Of a stretch of DNA of 35,300 nucleotides, positions 15,421 through 22,409 are shown one piece after another. The stretch is from Nesterenkonia sp. E16_10 (GTDB lineage: Bacteria; Actinomycetota; Actinomycetes; Actinomycetales; Micrococcaceae). The position numbers and the translations under genes were made by a program. The notes below the pieces were generated by a model. It ran no database searches. It saw nothing but the letters and a program-made list of their open reading frames with translations, and was not told where the DNA came from. The stretch lies in the NCBI RefSeq assembly GCF_017347085.1, contig NZ_JADPSA010000003.1, positions 36,204-71,503 of the forward strand, read 5' to 3'. Each line of letters starts with the position of its first letter. Position 1 is the stretch's first letter.

Positions 15421-15954
15421 TCAGCGCAGCGCTCGGTCGGTCATGGACTTCGAGCCGCGGGAGATCGCGAGTCCGCCGGAGCGCACGATCTCACGGACTC
15501 CGAAGGGCTCCAGGACCTCGAGCAGAGCATTGAGCTTGTCAGGTGCGCCGGTGGCCTCAACGGTGAGTGAGTCCACGGAGACGTCCACGATCTTGGCGCG
15601 GAAGAGCTCGACGGCCTGGGTGACCTGCAGACGGGTGGGCGAGTCAGCCTTCACCTTGATCAGCAGGTGTTCGCGCTGGACCGAGTTCTCCGGTGCCAGC
15701 TCGATGATCTTGATGACATTGATCAGCTTGTTCAGCTGTTTGGTGATCTGCTCCAGCAGCTTGGAGTCGGCGTCGACCACCACGGTGATCCGGCTCAGGC
15801 CGGGCAGCTCGGAGGGCCCCACGGCCAACGAGTGGATGTTGAACGCGCGGCGGGCGAAGAGCCCGGAGACCTTGGTCAGCACGCCGGGGACGTCCTCCAC
15901 CAGGACCGAGAGCGTGCGGCGCTGCTCCGGCGCGATGATGTCATGTGTGCCCAT
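15421..15954 (-). CDS. ilvN: Acetolactate synthase small (regulatory) subunit
   Basis: A 177-residue regulatory subunit that raises the activity of IlvB and confers valine feedback inhibition. It has the N-terminal ACT domain (TLSVLVEDVPGVLTKVSGLFARRAFNIHSLAVG) and a second ACT-like C-terminal half (EHLLIKVKADSPTRLQVTQAVELFRAKIVDVS...). The final segment GVREIVRSGGLAISRGSKSM matches the family end. The ATG at 15954 is 4 bp after the ilvB stop, with GAGGAAT overlapping that stop, so the two subunits are coupled. ilvC follows after 66 bp. Confidence 0.97.
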   Translation of the reverse strand: MGTHDIIAPEQRRTLSVLVEDVPGVLTKVSGLFARRAFNIHSLAVGPSELPGLSRITVVVDADSKLLEQITKQLNKLINVIKIIELAPENSVQREHLLIKVKADSPTRLQVTQAVELFRAKIVDVSVDSLTVEATGAPDKLNALLEVLEPFGVREIVRSGGLAISRGSKSMTDRALR

Positions 15955-15958
15955 GCTC

Positions 15959-17836
15959 TTATTCCTCCTCGTCCCACTGCGGGGTCAGGTTCTGCGCGAA
16001 CTGGATGTCGCTGTTGGAGACCCCTGCAGGGACCATCGGCCAGACCATCGAATCACGGGAGACCACGAAGTCCACGACCACCGGGCGGTCGTTGATCGCC
16101 ATCGCCTCGGCGATCACGGCGTCGATGTCCTCGGGACGCTCGCAGCGCAGCCCCACGCAGCCGTAGGCCTCGGCGAGCTTGAGGAAGTCGGGGATCCGCA
16201 CGATCTCCCCGCCGGAGTCTGAGACCGAGGTGTTCAGGTGGGTGTTGGAGTAGCGGGACTCGTAGAACAGGGTCTGCCACTGGCGCACCATGCCCAGGGA
16301 GGAGTTGTTGATCACCGCGACCTTGATCGGGATCTTGTTGATCGCGCAGGTGGCGAGCTCCTGGTTGGTCATCTGGAAGCAGCCGTCGCCGTCGATCGCC
16401 CAGACCACCCGGTCCGGGTTGCCCACCTGGGCGCCCATGGCGGCGGGCACCGCGTAGCCCATGGTGCCGAGCCCGCCGGAGTTCAGCCACTGCCGGGGTC
16501 GCTCGTACTTCACGAACTGCGCAGACCACATCTGGTGCTGTCCGACGCCGGCGACATAGACGGCCTCGGGGCCGGCGGCCTGGTTGATCTTCTCGATCAC
16601 CTGCTGCGGGGCGATCTTGCCGTCCTCCGGGGTGGCATAGCCCAGCGGGTAGGTCTCGCGGAAGCGGTTGAGCTGCTTCCACCAGCCGCTGAGGTCGGTG
16701 CGCCCATGCTTTGCCACCAGCGCTTCGAAGGCGAAGCCGAGCTCGGGCACGATCTCCTTGAGCGAGCCGACGATCGGCACATCGGCCGTCCGGTTCTTCG
16801 AGATCTCCGCCGGGTCGATGTCGGCGTGGATGACCTGGGCGTCCGGGGCGAAGCTCTCCAGCTGCCCGGTGACCCGGTCATCGAAGCGTGCGCCGAGGGT
16901 GATCAGCAGGTCCGAGCGCTGCAGCGCCGCGACGGCGGAGACCGTGCCGTGCATGCCGGGCATGCCCAGGTTCTGCTGGTGCGAGTCCGGGAACGCGCCG
17001 CGGGCCATCAGGGTCGTGACCACCGGAGCGCCGACGGTCTCGGCCAGGGCATGGAACTCCTCGGAGGCATTGGCCTTGATCATTCCGCCGCCGATGTAGA
17101 ACACCGGACGCGAGGCGCCCTGGATCAGCTTGGCGGCCTCGCGGATCTGCTTGGAATGCCCGCGGGTGACCGGGCGGTAGCCGTTGAGCTCGATCTTCGG
17201 CGGCCAGGCGAAGGTGGTCTGCGCGGCCTGGGCGGATTTCGTGACGTCCACCAGCACCGGGCCGGGCCGGCCGGTGGAGGCCAGGTGGAAGGCCTCGGCC
17301 ATCACCTTGGGGATCTGGTCGGCGTCGGTGACCAGGAAGGAGTGCTTGGTGATCGGGGTGGCGATCCCGACGATGTCGGCCTCCTGGAACGCGTCGGTGC
17401 CGATCACGTTGGCGTTGACCTGCCCGGTGATCGCGACCATCGGGACCGAGTCCATATGGGCGTCGGCCATCGGGGTGACCAGGTTGGTGGCACCGGGGCC
17501 GGAGGTGGCGATGCAGACTCCGACCTCGCCGGTGACCATCGCGTAGCCCTGGGCGGCGTGTCCGGCACCCTGCTCGTGGCGCACCAGGATGTGGTTGACC
17601 TGCTCGGAGTCCATCAGCGGGTCATAGGTGGGAAGGATCGCTCCGCCGGGGATGCCGAAGACGTCTGTCACACCCAGCTCTTCGAGGCTGCGGACGATCG
17701 ACTGCGAGCCGGTGACCTGCACGGGCGCCACGGTACGGCCGGGGCCGTAGAGGCGCGGGTCTGCAGAGGTCCCAGCGGCGCTGCTGGATGCTTTCGACGC
17801 CAGCATCGCTGGGGTCGTGGCTGTCAGATGGCTCAT
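15959..17836 (-). CDS. ilvB: Acetolactate synthase large (catalytic) subunit
   Basis: A 625-residue ThDP enzyme condensing pyruvate with pyruvate or 2-ketobutyrate, the committed step of branched-chain amino acid synthesis. The catalytic glutamate is in [18 protein letters not shown]/substrate regions include [23 protein letters not shown] and [13 protein letters not shown]. The ThDP motif runs from [13 protein letters not shown] to [14 protein letters not shown]. The first 40 residues are a Ser/Ala-rich extension, normal for actinobacteria. The ATG at 17836 follows GAGGAAAAG. The 254-nt leader contains a leader peptide, alternative stems and an intrinsic terminator, so expression is likely controlled by leucine/valine supply. 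Confidence 0.98.
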   Translation of the reverse strand: MSHLTATTPAMLASKASSSAAGTSADPRLYGPGRTVAPVQVTGSQSIVRSLEELGVTDVFGIPGGAILPTYDPLMDSEQVNHILVRHEQGAGHAAQGYAMVTGEVGVCIATSGPGATNLVTPMADAHMDSVPMVAITGQVNANVIGTDAFQEADIVGIATPITKHSFLVTDADQIPKVMAEAFHLASTGRPGPVLVDVTKSAQAAQTTFAWPPKIELNGYRPVTRGHSKQIREAAKLIQGASRPVFYIGGGMIKANASEEFHALAETVGAPVVTTLMARGAFPDSHQQNLGMPGMHGTVSAVAALQRSDLLITLGARFDDRVTGQLESFAPDAQVIHADIDPAEISKNRTADVPIVGSLKEIVPELGFAFEALVAKHGRTDLSGWWKQLNRFRETYPLGYATPEDGKIAPQQVIEKINQAAGPEAVYVAGVGQHQMWSAQFVKYERPRQWLNSGGLGTMGYAVPAAMGAQVGNPDRVVWAIDGDGCFQMTNQELATCAINKIPIKVAVINNSSLGMVRQWQTLFYESRYSNTHLNTSVSDSGGEIVRIPDFLKLAEAYGCVGLRCERPEDIDAVIAEAMAINDRPVVVDFVVSRDSMVWPMVPAGVSNSDIQFAQNLTPQWDEEE

Positions 17837-17910
17837 CTTTTCCTCAGTCTCTGGTTCCCGAATTTCTGATCCAAGAAGTCTCTGATCCGTGGTGGATCCA
17901 CTCCGGTCAA

Positions 17911-17953
17911 GAGAAAACCCCGGCTGAGAAGCCTGTGGGGCCTTCTGCCGGGG
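17911..17953 (-). terminator. Attenuator terminator of ilvB
   Basis: Minus strand: CCCCGGC ... GCCGGGG (17947-17953 with 17918-17924) enclosing a second stem AGAAG/CTTCT, followed by TTTTCTCTT. It is the only hairpin in the window with a proper T-run, and it lies 75 bp before the ilvB start. Confidence 0.88.
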
Positions 17954-18027
17954 TGAGCGGATGCGTCAGCTCCAGTTCAACCGTTCGGCCGCCTCGTGTG
18001 AGGCGGACGAGCGGCCGACCTGGGGCC

Positions 18028-18043
18028 TGTGAATCACTTCACA
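18028..18043. promoter_or_regulatory. TGTGA-N6-TCACA palindrome at the leader-peptide stop
   Basis: TGTGAATCACTTCACA matches the CRP/GlxR consensus halves exactly. As RNA on the minus strand it is a 6-bp stem with a GUGA tetraloop that includes the leader-peptide stop codon. It lies inside the transcript, so a hairpin role in attenuation seems more likely than a binding site; both remain possible. Confidence 0.5.
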
Positions 18044-18090
18044 TGTCCCCCGGCGGCGGATACGGGTACGACCGCTAGTAGTTGACGCAT
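18034..18090 (-). CDS. ilvB leader peptide
   Basis: An 18-codon ORF reading MRQLLAVVPVSAAGGHVK. Two adjacent leucines use the rare CTA codon, and four valines include three within VVPV, so ribosomes would stall there when charged tRNA-Leu or tRNA-Val is scarce. The start at 18090 is 7 bp after the predicted -10, so it may be translated from a leaderless RNA. An in-frame ATG at 18099 would add MDA but lies in the -10. The TGA at 18034-18036 is inside a small hairpin. It is too short for routine gene calling. Confidence 0.82.
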   Translation of the reverse strand: MRQLLAVVPVSAAGGHVK

Positions 18091-18097
18091 GGCGTCC

Positions 18098-18126
18098 ATG
18101 CTTCCCTGGCCTGTGATCCGTGTCAA
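18098..18126 (-). promoter_or_regulatory. Predicted ilvB promoter
   Basis: Consensus -35 TTGACA (18121-18126), 17-bp spacer, weak -10 AAGCAT (18098-18103), then 7 bp to the leader-peptide ATG. Confidence 0.65.
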
Positions 18127-18190
18127 CATCCCGGATACCCGTCTCACATGGTGGAAATCCGGTCTGCCGACGCCGCTGCTGGCCGGCTGC

Positions 18191-18219
18191 GCCGGTGACC
18201 GGCGATGATGCTCACCGGC
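18191..18219 (-). terminator. ilvD terminator hairpin
   Basis: GCCGGTGA (18191-18198) pairs with TCACCGGC (18212-18219), directly abutting the ilvD stop. The loop is 13 nt and there is no T-run, so it may act mainly as a 3' end stabiliser. Confidence 0.5.
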
Positions 18220-20001
18220 TCAGCCGCAGTAGGCGCCCTGGGCGGCGGAGCGGACCAGCTTGGCGTATTTGCCCAGCACCCCGGTGGTGATGAACGGCGG
18301 CAGCGGGGTCCAGTCCTGCTGGCGGGTGGCGAACTCGGCGGCGTCGACCACGAGCTCGATGCTGCGCCCGGCGATGTCGACCCGGATGAGGTCACCGTCG
18401 GCGACGAAGGCGATCGGCCCGCCGTCCACGGCCTCGGGGGCGATATGCCCGATGCACAGACCGGTGGTGCCTCCGGAGAAGCGACCGTCGGTGATCAGCA
18501 GCACGTCCTTGCCCAGCCCGGCGCCCTTGATGGCTCCGGTGATGGCGAGCATCTCCCGCATGCCCGGTCCGCCCTTGGGGCCCTCATACCGGATGACGAC
18601 GACGTCGCCCGCCTGGATCCGGCCCTCCTCGAGAGCCTTGAGCGCCTGCTGCTCGCGCTCGAAGACCCGGGCGGTGCCCTCGAAGACCTCGGCGTCGAAG
18701 CCCGCGGACTTCACCACCGCACCCTCGGGAGCCAGCGAGCCGTGCAGCACGGCGATCCCGCCGTTGGGGTGCATCGGGTCGTTCAGGGCGCGGATGATCT
18801 TGCCGTCGATGTCCGGCGGGTTGATCGCCGCGAGGTTCTCCGCGACGGTCTTGCCGGTCACGGTGAGCGCGTCGCCGTGGAGCAGGCCGGCGTCGAGCAG
18901 GGCGCGCATGACCACCGGCACTCCCCCGACCCGGTCGACGTCGGCCATCACGTACTGGCCGAAGGGCTTGAGGTCCCCGAGGTGCGGGACCTTGTCGCCG
19001 ATCCGGTTGAAGTCCTCGAGCTCGAGCTCCACCCCGGCCTCGCGGGCGATGGCGAGCAGGTGCAGCACCGCGTTGGTGGAGCCGCCGAAGGCCATGGTCA
19101 CCGCGATGGCGTTCTCGAAGGCCTTCTTGGTGAGGATGTCTGCGGTGGTGATGCCCTGGCGCAGCAGCTCCACCACGGCCTCGCCGGACTTGTGCGCGTA
19201 GTGGTCGCGGCGGCGGTCGGCCGAGGGCGGCGCGGCCGAGCCGGGCAGCGACATGCCCAGCGCCTCACCGATGCAGGCCATGGTGTTGGCCGTGTACATG
19301 CCGCCGCAGGCGCCTTCGCCCGGGCAGATGGCGCGTTCGATGACGTCGAGGTCGGCCTCGCTGATGGTGCCGCGGGCGCAGGCGCCGACACCTTCGAAGG
19401 CGTCGATCAGGGTGACCTCCTTCTCGGTGCCGTCGGCGAAGCGGGCCACGCCGGGCATGATCGAGCCGGCGTAGAGGAACACGCTGGAGAGGTTCAGCCG
19501 GGCCGCGGCCATGAGCATGCCGGGCAGGGACTTGTCGCAGCCAGCGAGCAGCACCGAGCCGTCGAGCCGCTCGGCCTGGATCACGGTCTCCACCGAGTCG
19601 GCGATGACCTCGCGGGAGACCAGCGAGTAGTGCATGCCCTCATGGCCCATGGAGATGCCGTCGGAGACCGAGATGGTGCCGAATTCCAGCGGGTAGCCGC
19701 CGCCGGCGTGGACACCCTCCTTGGAGGCCTTGGCCAGGCGGTCCAGCGAGAGGTTGCAGGGGGTGATCTCGTTCCAGGAGCTCGCGATCCCGATCTGGGC
19801 CTTGCCGAAGTCGTCGTCGCCCATGCCCACCGCGCGCAGCATGCCGCGGGCCGGTGCGCGGGTGTAGCCGTCGGTGACCTCCCAGCTGCGGGGCTTCTCC
19901 GGAATCGAGGGTCCGGTGACCGCCTTGGGCGGGGTGAAGGGCGCCGCGCCCTCGACGATGTCAGGAGTGTTCTCGGGGGTCTCTGCGGTGTGCTCAGCCA
20001 T
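18220..20001 (-). CDS. ilvD: Dihydroxy-acid dehydratase
   Basis: A 593-residue Fe-S dehydratase converting the dihydroxy acids made by IlvC into 2-keto acids for valine, leucine and isoleucine. Cluster cysteines are seen in [21 protein letters not shown] and [16 protein letters not shown]. Further hallmarks are [47 protein letters not shown] and the C-terminal [24 protein letters not shown]. The first 40 residues are a variable extension. The start at 20001 follows TAGAAT with 7 bp between and no Shine-Dalgarno, so the mRNA is probably leaderless. In-frame codons further upstream translate a repeat array and are not real. It is transcribed separately from ilvBNC, which has its own attenuator. 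Confidence 0.97.
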   Translation of the reverse strand: MAEHTAETPENTPDIVEGAAPFTPPKAVTGPSIPEKPRSWEVTDGYTRAPARGMLRAVGMGDDDFGKAQIGIASSWNEITPCNLSLDRLAKASKEGVHAGGGYPLEFGTISVSDGISMGHEGMHYSLVSREVIADSVETVIQAERLDGSVLLAGCDKSLPGMLMAAARLNLSSVFLYAGSIMPGVARFADGTEKEVTLIDAFEGVGACARGTISEADLDVIERAICPGEGACGGMYTANTMACIGEALGMSLPGSAAPPSADRRRDHYAHKSGEAVVELLRQGITTADILTKKAFENAIAVTMAFGGSTNAVLHLLAIAREAGVELELEDFNRIGDKVPHLGDLKPFGQYVMADVDRVGGVPVVMRALLDAGLLHGDALTVTGKTVAENLAAINPPDIDGKIIRALNDPMHPNGGIAVLHGSLAPEGAVVKSAGFDAEVFEGTARVFEREQQALKALEEGRIQAGDVVVIRYEGPKGGPGMREMLAITGAIKGAGLGKDVLLITDGRFSGGTTGLCIGHIAPEAVDGGPIAFVADGDLIRVDIAGRSIELVVDAAEFATRQQDWTPLPPFITTGVLGKYAKLVRSAAQGAYCG

Positions 20002-20008
20002 GCTCTGG

Positions 20009-20014
20009 ATTCTA
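20009..20014 (-). promoter_or_regulatory. Predicted leaderless -10 element of ilvD
   Basis: TAGAAT (minus strand), 7 bp upstream of the ilvD ATG, a good match to TANNNT at the distance expected for a leaderless start. Confidence 0.55.
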
Positions 20015-20081
20015 TGCCTGCCGACGTGTCCCAACGCACGCGCACCGCCACCTGTCTCACGATGCAGAATTCGCCCACCCA

Positions 20082-20169
20082 GCGCTGAGGGGCGCCCCGA
20101 CCTGCGCTGAGAGGCGCCCCGACCTGCGCTGAGAGGCGCCCCACCCCGCGCTGAGGGGCTCCCCACCCC
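20082..20169. repeat. Four tandem 22-bp repeats abutting palindrome copy 3
   Basis: Units begin at 20082, 20104, 20126 and 20148, each GCGCTGAG(G/A)GGC followed by a C-rich tail. A fifth begins at 20170 as GCGTTGAGAGGC and is the left arm of the palindromic element itself. The array therefore looks like repeated copying of the element's arm. It lies upstream of ilvD. Confidence 0.9.
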
Positions 20170-20170
20170 G

Positions 20171-20244
20171 CGTTGAGAGGCTGATTCTGCGACTAGTTTG
20201 GGCCGAAAACCGCATGAGATGCTCGGAGAATCCGCCCCTCAACG
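20171..20244. repeat. 74-bp palindromic element, copy 3
   Basis: Same 74-bp length and internal GGCCGAAAAC core. The left arm resembles copy 4 (CTGATTCTGCGA) and the right arm copies 1 and 2 (GGAGAATCCGCC), so the stem has mismatches: a mosaic copy. It sits between divergent promoters (ilvD, CHY gene), so it is not simply a terminator. Flanking CACCCC / GGGGTG extend the stem. Confidence 0.95.
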
Positions 20245-20245
20245 T

Positions 20246-20274
20246 GGGGTGAGGGGGTTGGGGTTGGGGGTGGG
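20246..20274 (+). promoter_or_regulatory. G-quadruplex motif upstream of the CHY zinc-finger gene
   Basis: Five G-runs of 4, 5, 4, 5 and 3 with loops of 3, 2, 2 and 1 nt on the plus strand. It runs from the end of palindrome copy 3 to the -10 TAGCCT (20276-20281) and takes the place of the -35/spacer. TAGCCT lies 7 bp before the ATG, again a leaderless layout. Confidence 0.65.
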
Positions 20275-20288
20275 CTAGCCTCGGGGCC

Positions 20289-20609
20289 ATGGATGAGCCT
20301 GAGATCCGCGGGGCCGCGGTGGATGATCAGACCCGCTGCCGGCACTACGCCGGGCCGCGCGACGTCGTCGCCATCCGGTTCTTCTGCTGCGACCGCTGGT
20401 ACCCCTGTCTGCGCTGCCACCGGGAGGCCGAGGCGCATGAGATCGGGCGTTGGCCGCGGGGGCGCCGGGAGGAGCTCGCGCTGCTCTGCGGGGTCTGCCG
20501 CACCCGGTTCAGCATCGCCGACTACCTCACCGCGGAGGCCTGCGCGGCCTGCGGGGCGGGGTTCAATCCCGGCTGCGCGGCGCACCACGAGTTCTACTTC
20601 GAGCTCTGA
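20289..20609 (+). CDS. CHY zinc-finger domain protein
   Basis: A 106-residue protein that is nearly all one CHY-type zinc finger: CRHYAGPRDVVAIRFFCCDRWYPCLRCHREAEAHE, then LLCGVCRTRFSIADYL and CAACGAGFNPGCAAHHEFYF. About ten cysteines and four histidines fit several zinc sites. In bacteria such stand-alone CHY proteins have no established role, so only zinc binding is claimed. No membrane segment or signal peptide is present. The start at 20289 has no Shine-Dalgarno, but TAGCCT sits 7 bp upstream, suggesting leaderless translation. It faces the short-chain fatty acid transporter convergently, 30 bp away, with no obvious terminator between. Confidence 0.9.
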   Translation: MDEPEIRGAAVDDQTRCRHYAGPRDVVAIRFFCCDRWYPCLRCHREAEAHEIGRWPRGRREELALLCGVCRTRFSIADYLTAEACAACGAGFNPGCAAHHEFYFEL

Positions 20610-20639
20610 GCCGCCCAGCCTCGGCGCGCTCCGGCCCGA

Positions 20640-22013
20640 TCACATCGAGACGATGAGCAAGGTGGAGCCGAATACGAGGCCGGAGGCGATGAGCACGATC
20701 GTGGTGTAGCTGAGGATGTCGCGCATCTTCAGCCCCGCGATGGCCAGCAGCGGGAGCGCCCAGAACGGCTGGATCATGTTCGTCCACTGGTCCCCGTAGG
20801 CCACGGCCATGATGGCCAGAGCCGGATCCACGCTGAGCGTCTCTGCGGCCTCGAGCAGGATCGGAGCCTGCACGGCGATCTGTCCGCCGCCGGAGGGCAC
20901 GAAGAAGTTCACCAGTCCGGCAGAGAGGAACGCGAAGAGTGCGAACGTCTGCGGAGTCGAGATCGCCACGAAGGCCTCTGAGATGACGCTCATCAGCCCG
21001 GTGCCGGCCATGATCCCCAGGATCCCTGCGTACAGCGGGAACTGCAGCAGGATCTCGCCCACATTCGAGGCGGCCTGCTTGGTCAGCGCGATCAGCTCGA
21101 AGGGGCTGCGGACCAACAGCATGATCAGCCCGAGGAAGCTCCAGTTGACCACGTCCAAGGTCAGCGAGCCGCCGCCGCTGAAGTGGATGATCAGATAGGC
21201 CACCAGCATCAACCCGATCAGCAGGGTGGGGATGCGGGAGGCGTCGACACGATCCGCGGGAGTCTCGACGGCGTCGTCGATCTCGACGTCGACCTCGCGT
21301 GCGTCCACTTTCAGCGGGACCACCGTGGCGCTGTCCCGAGGCGCCACCAGGTACAGGGCCAGGGTGACCACGGCGATGGTGACGATGCAGGCGATGATGT
21401 TCCAGGTGGAGAAGATGGTCTCTCCCACCGGGAGCGGAGCGCCGAGCTGTTCTGCCACGAAGGAGTCGGGGGTGGCTGCGGTGAGCGGGCCCGAGGCGGA
21501 GTAGCCCATATGCCAGACCACGAATCCGGAGAAGCCCGAGGCCACCAGCATGGGGAAGTGCACCGGGATCTGGCGTTCGCGGAAGACGTGGGCGACCTCG
21601 CGTGCCAGCAGACCCCCGACCACCAGTCCCAGGCCCCAGGTGATCAGGCTTGCCAGGGCGGCGACCAGGAACACGAACAGGTAGGCCTGGATCGCTGTTC
21701 TGGGGACCTTGGCCAGGCGGCGCAGCAGCTTTCTCGCGGGTCTCGTGTTGGCCAGGATGTAGCCCAGGAACAGGATCAGGGCCATCTGTGTGATGAACGC
21801 CAGCAGCCCGGCCAGGCCGATGCCCCATTCCTCGACGACCTGGATCGGGCCGGCGTCGGTGAAGATCAGCGCCAGCAGACCCACGATGAAGGTCAGCGCG
21901 ATCGCGAAGACCAGGGCCGAGGGGATCAGCTTCTCCACCAGCGAGTTCAGCGGCCGCATCACCCTGCCGAGAACGGCGCTGTTGCCTGCGGCATCCTGCC
22001 GCGAGGCGGTCAT
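20640..22013 (-). CDS. atoE: Short-chain fatty acid transporter, AtoE family
   Basis: A 457-residue polytopic membrane protein of the AtoE short-chain fatty acid transporter family, expected to import acetoacetate, butyrate or similar acids. About 11-12 hydrophobic helices are visible. Conserved blocks include LITWGLGLVVGGLLAREVA, ASGFSGFVVWHMGYSASGPL, NFFVPSGGGQIAVQAPIL and the late VAYGDQWTNMIQPFWALPLLAIAGLK, which are diagnostic. A hydrophilic acidic loop (EVDVEIDDAVETPAD) lies mid-protein. The ATG at 22013 overlaps the stop of a 38-codon ORF (ATGA), with GGGGTG upstream; a GTG at 22022 is an alternative. The gene diverges from the regulator and ketone-body genes and shares their likely substrate. 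Confidence 0.93.
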   Translation of the reverse strand: MTASRQDAAGNSAVLGRVMRPLNSLVEKLIPSALVFAIALTFIVGLLALIFTDAGPIQVVEEWGIGLAGLLAFITQMALILFLGYILANTRPARKLLRRLAKVPRTAIQAYLFVFLVAALASLITWGLGLVVGGLLAREVAHVFRERQIPVHFPMLVASGFSGFVVWHMGYSASGPLTAATPDSFVAEQLGAPLPVGETIFSTWNIIACIVTIAVVTLALYLVAPRDSATVVPLKVDAREVDVEIDDAVETPADRVDASRIPTLLIGLMLVAYLIIHFSGGGSLTLDVVNWSFLGLIMLLVRSPFELIALTKQAASNVGEILLQFPLYAGILGIMAGTGLMSVISEAFVAISTPQTFALFAFLSAGLVNFFVPSGGGQIAVQAPILLEAAETLSVDPALAIMAVAYGDQWTNMIQPFWALPLLAIAGLKMRDILSYTTIVLIASGLVFGSTLLIVSM

Positions 22014-22126
22014 GCGGCACACCCCGCAGGGATGTCGCGGCGGCCGAACGCTGCGAGAACGAGGGCCCCGCCCTCGAACAACTCTTCATGCAACGTTTCC
22101 GTGGTGGCGGAATACCGGACAGCCAT
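22010..22126 (-). CDS. Small ORF (38 aa) coupled to the fatty acid transporter
   Basis: The ATG at 22126 has a strong Shine-Dalgarno, GAAGGAG, 8 bp upstream, much better than that of the transporter itself. The ORF encodes 38 residues (MAVRYSATTETLHEE..., ending IPAGCAA) and its stop overlaps the transporter ATG by ATGA. No membrane helix or signal peptide is seen; the middle could form one amphipathic helix (ETLHEELFEGGALVLAAF). I do not recognise a family. Placement suggests either a small functional partner of the transporter or a leader ORF that delivers ribosomes to its start. Confidence 0.6.
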   Translation of the reverse strand: MAVRYSATTETLHEELFEGGALVLAAFGRRDIPAGCAA

Positions 22127-22149
22127 CAGCGCAGCTCCTTCGGGTCGGT

Positions 22150-22234
22150 GATGTGGGAAAGACGACGATGTGGGAAAGGTGACGTCGAACAGACGACGCA
22201 GTCCAGACGACGTCGAACAGGTGATGTCGAAGAC
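22150..22234. repeat. Direct-repeat cluster in the divergent promoter region
   Basis: GATGTGGGAAAG occurs at 22150-22161 and 22167-22178 (17 bp apart). GACGTCGAACAG occurs at 22181-22192 and 22209-22220, with a relative GATGTCGAAGAC at 22223-22234. They are upstream of the 38-aa ORF and may be regulator-binding sites. Confidence 0.65.
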
Positions 22235-22281
22235 GGGAGCCGCCTGGCCCCCGTCGCACCCCAATGTGACGCACACCACCA

Positions 22282-22297
22282 CGTGATGCAAATCACC
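22282..22297. promoter_or_regulatory. CRP/GlxR-like site between transporter and regulator
   Basis: CGTGATGCAAATCACC has the GTGA-N6-TCAC core, fully palindromic apart from the central bases (GTGAT-gcaa-ATCAC). It lies between the divergent atoE and PucR-type genes, a sensible place for cAMP-type carbon control. Confidence 0.45.
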
Positions 22298-22396
22298 ACA
22301 AGACGCTTCAGGGCCGGGAGAGCCGCTGGAGGTGCGGCGGCGAGAGTGACGTGAGTACGACACGGGAGGGGCGAGGGAGCAACGTGGGGCAGCCGG

Positions 22397-22402
22397 TATG
22401 GT
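22397..22402 (+). promoter_or_regulatory. Predicted leaderless -10 of the PucR-type regulator
   Basis: TATGGT, 7 bp before the ATG at 22410. This favours 22410 over the ATG at 22398, which lies inside the hexamer. Confidence 0.5.
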
Positions 22403-22409
22403 GAGCCAC

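Larger units (their letters stand above)
17837..18090 (-). promoter_or_regulatory. ilvBNC transcription-attenuation leader
   Basis: The leader RNA runs from the predicted start at 18090 to ilvB. In order it holds the leader peptide (18090-18034), a small hairpin at its stop, a region with two mutually exclusive stems, and the terminator at 17953-17911. The alternative stems are CCGCCTC-GTGT-GAGGCGG and the longer GGCCGC..TCGT/ACGA..GCGGCC, within 17986-18017. A further long-range pairing is possible: ATGCGTCA at the leader start with TGACGCAT at 17968-17961, just before the terminator. This is the architecture of ribosome-mediated attenuation, known for actinobacterial ilvB leaders. Confidence 0.8.

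Noticed and set aside
20002-20166. N-terminal extension of ilvD
   Set aside because: It translates the 22-bp repeat array; the family N-terminus begins at the ATG at 20001.
20082-20244. CRISPR array
   Set aside because: The 22-bp units are contiguous with no unique spacers and no cas genes. The same holds for the arrays at 26073 and 27625.
22086-22274. Other short frames overlapping the atoE upstream region
   Set aside because: Arg/Gly-rich readings of the direct-repeat cluster without start signals. Only the 38-codon ORF has a strong Shine-Dalgarno and coupling.
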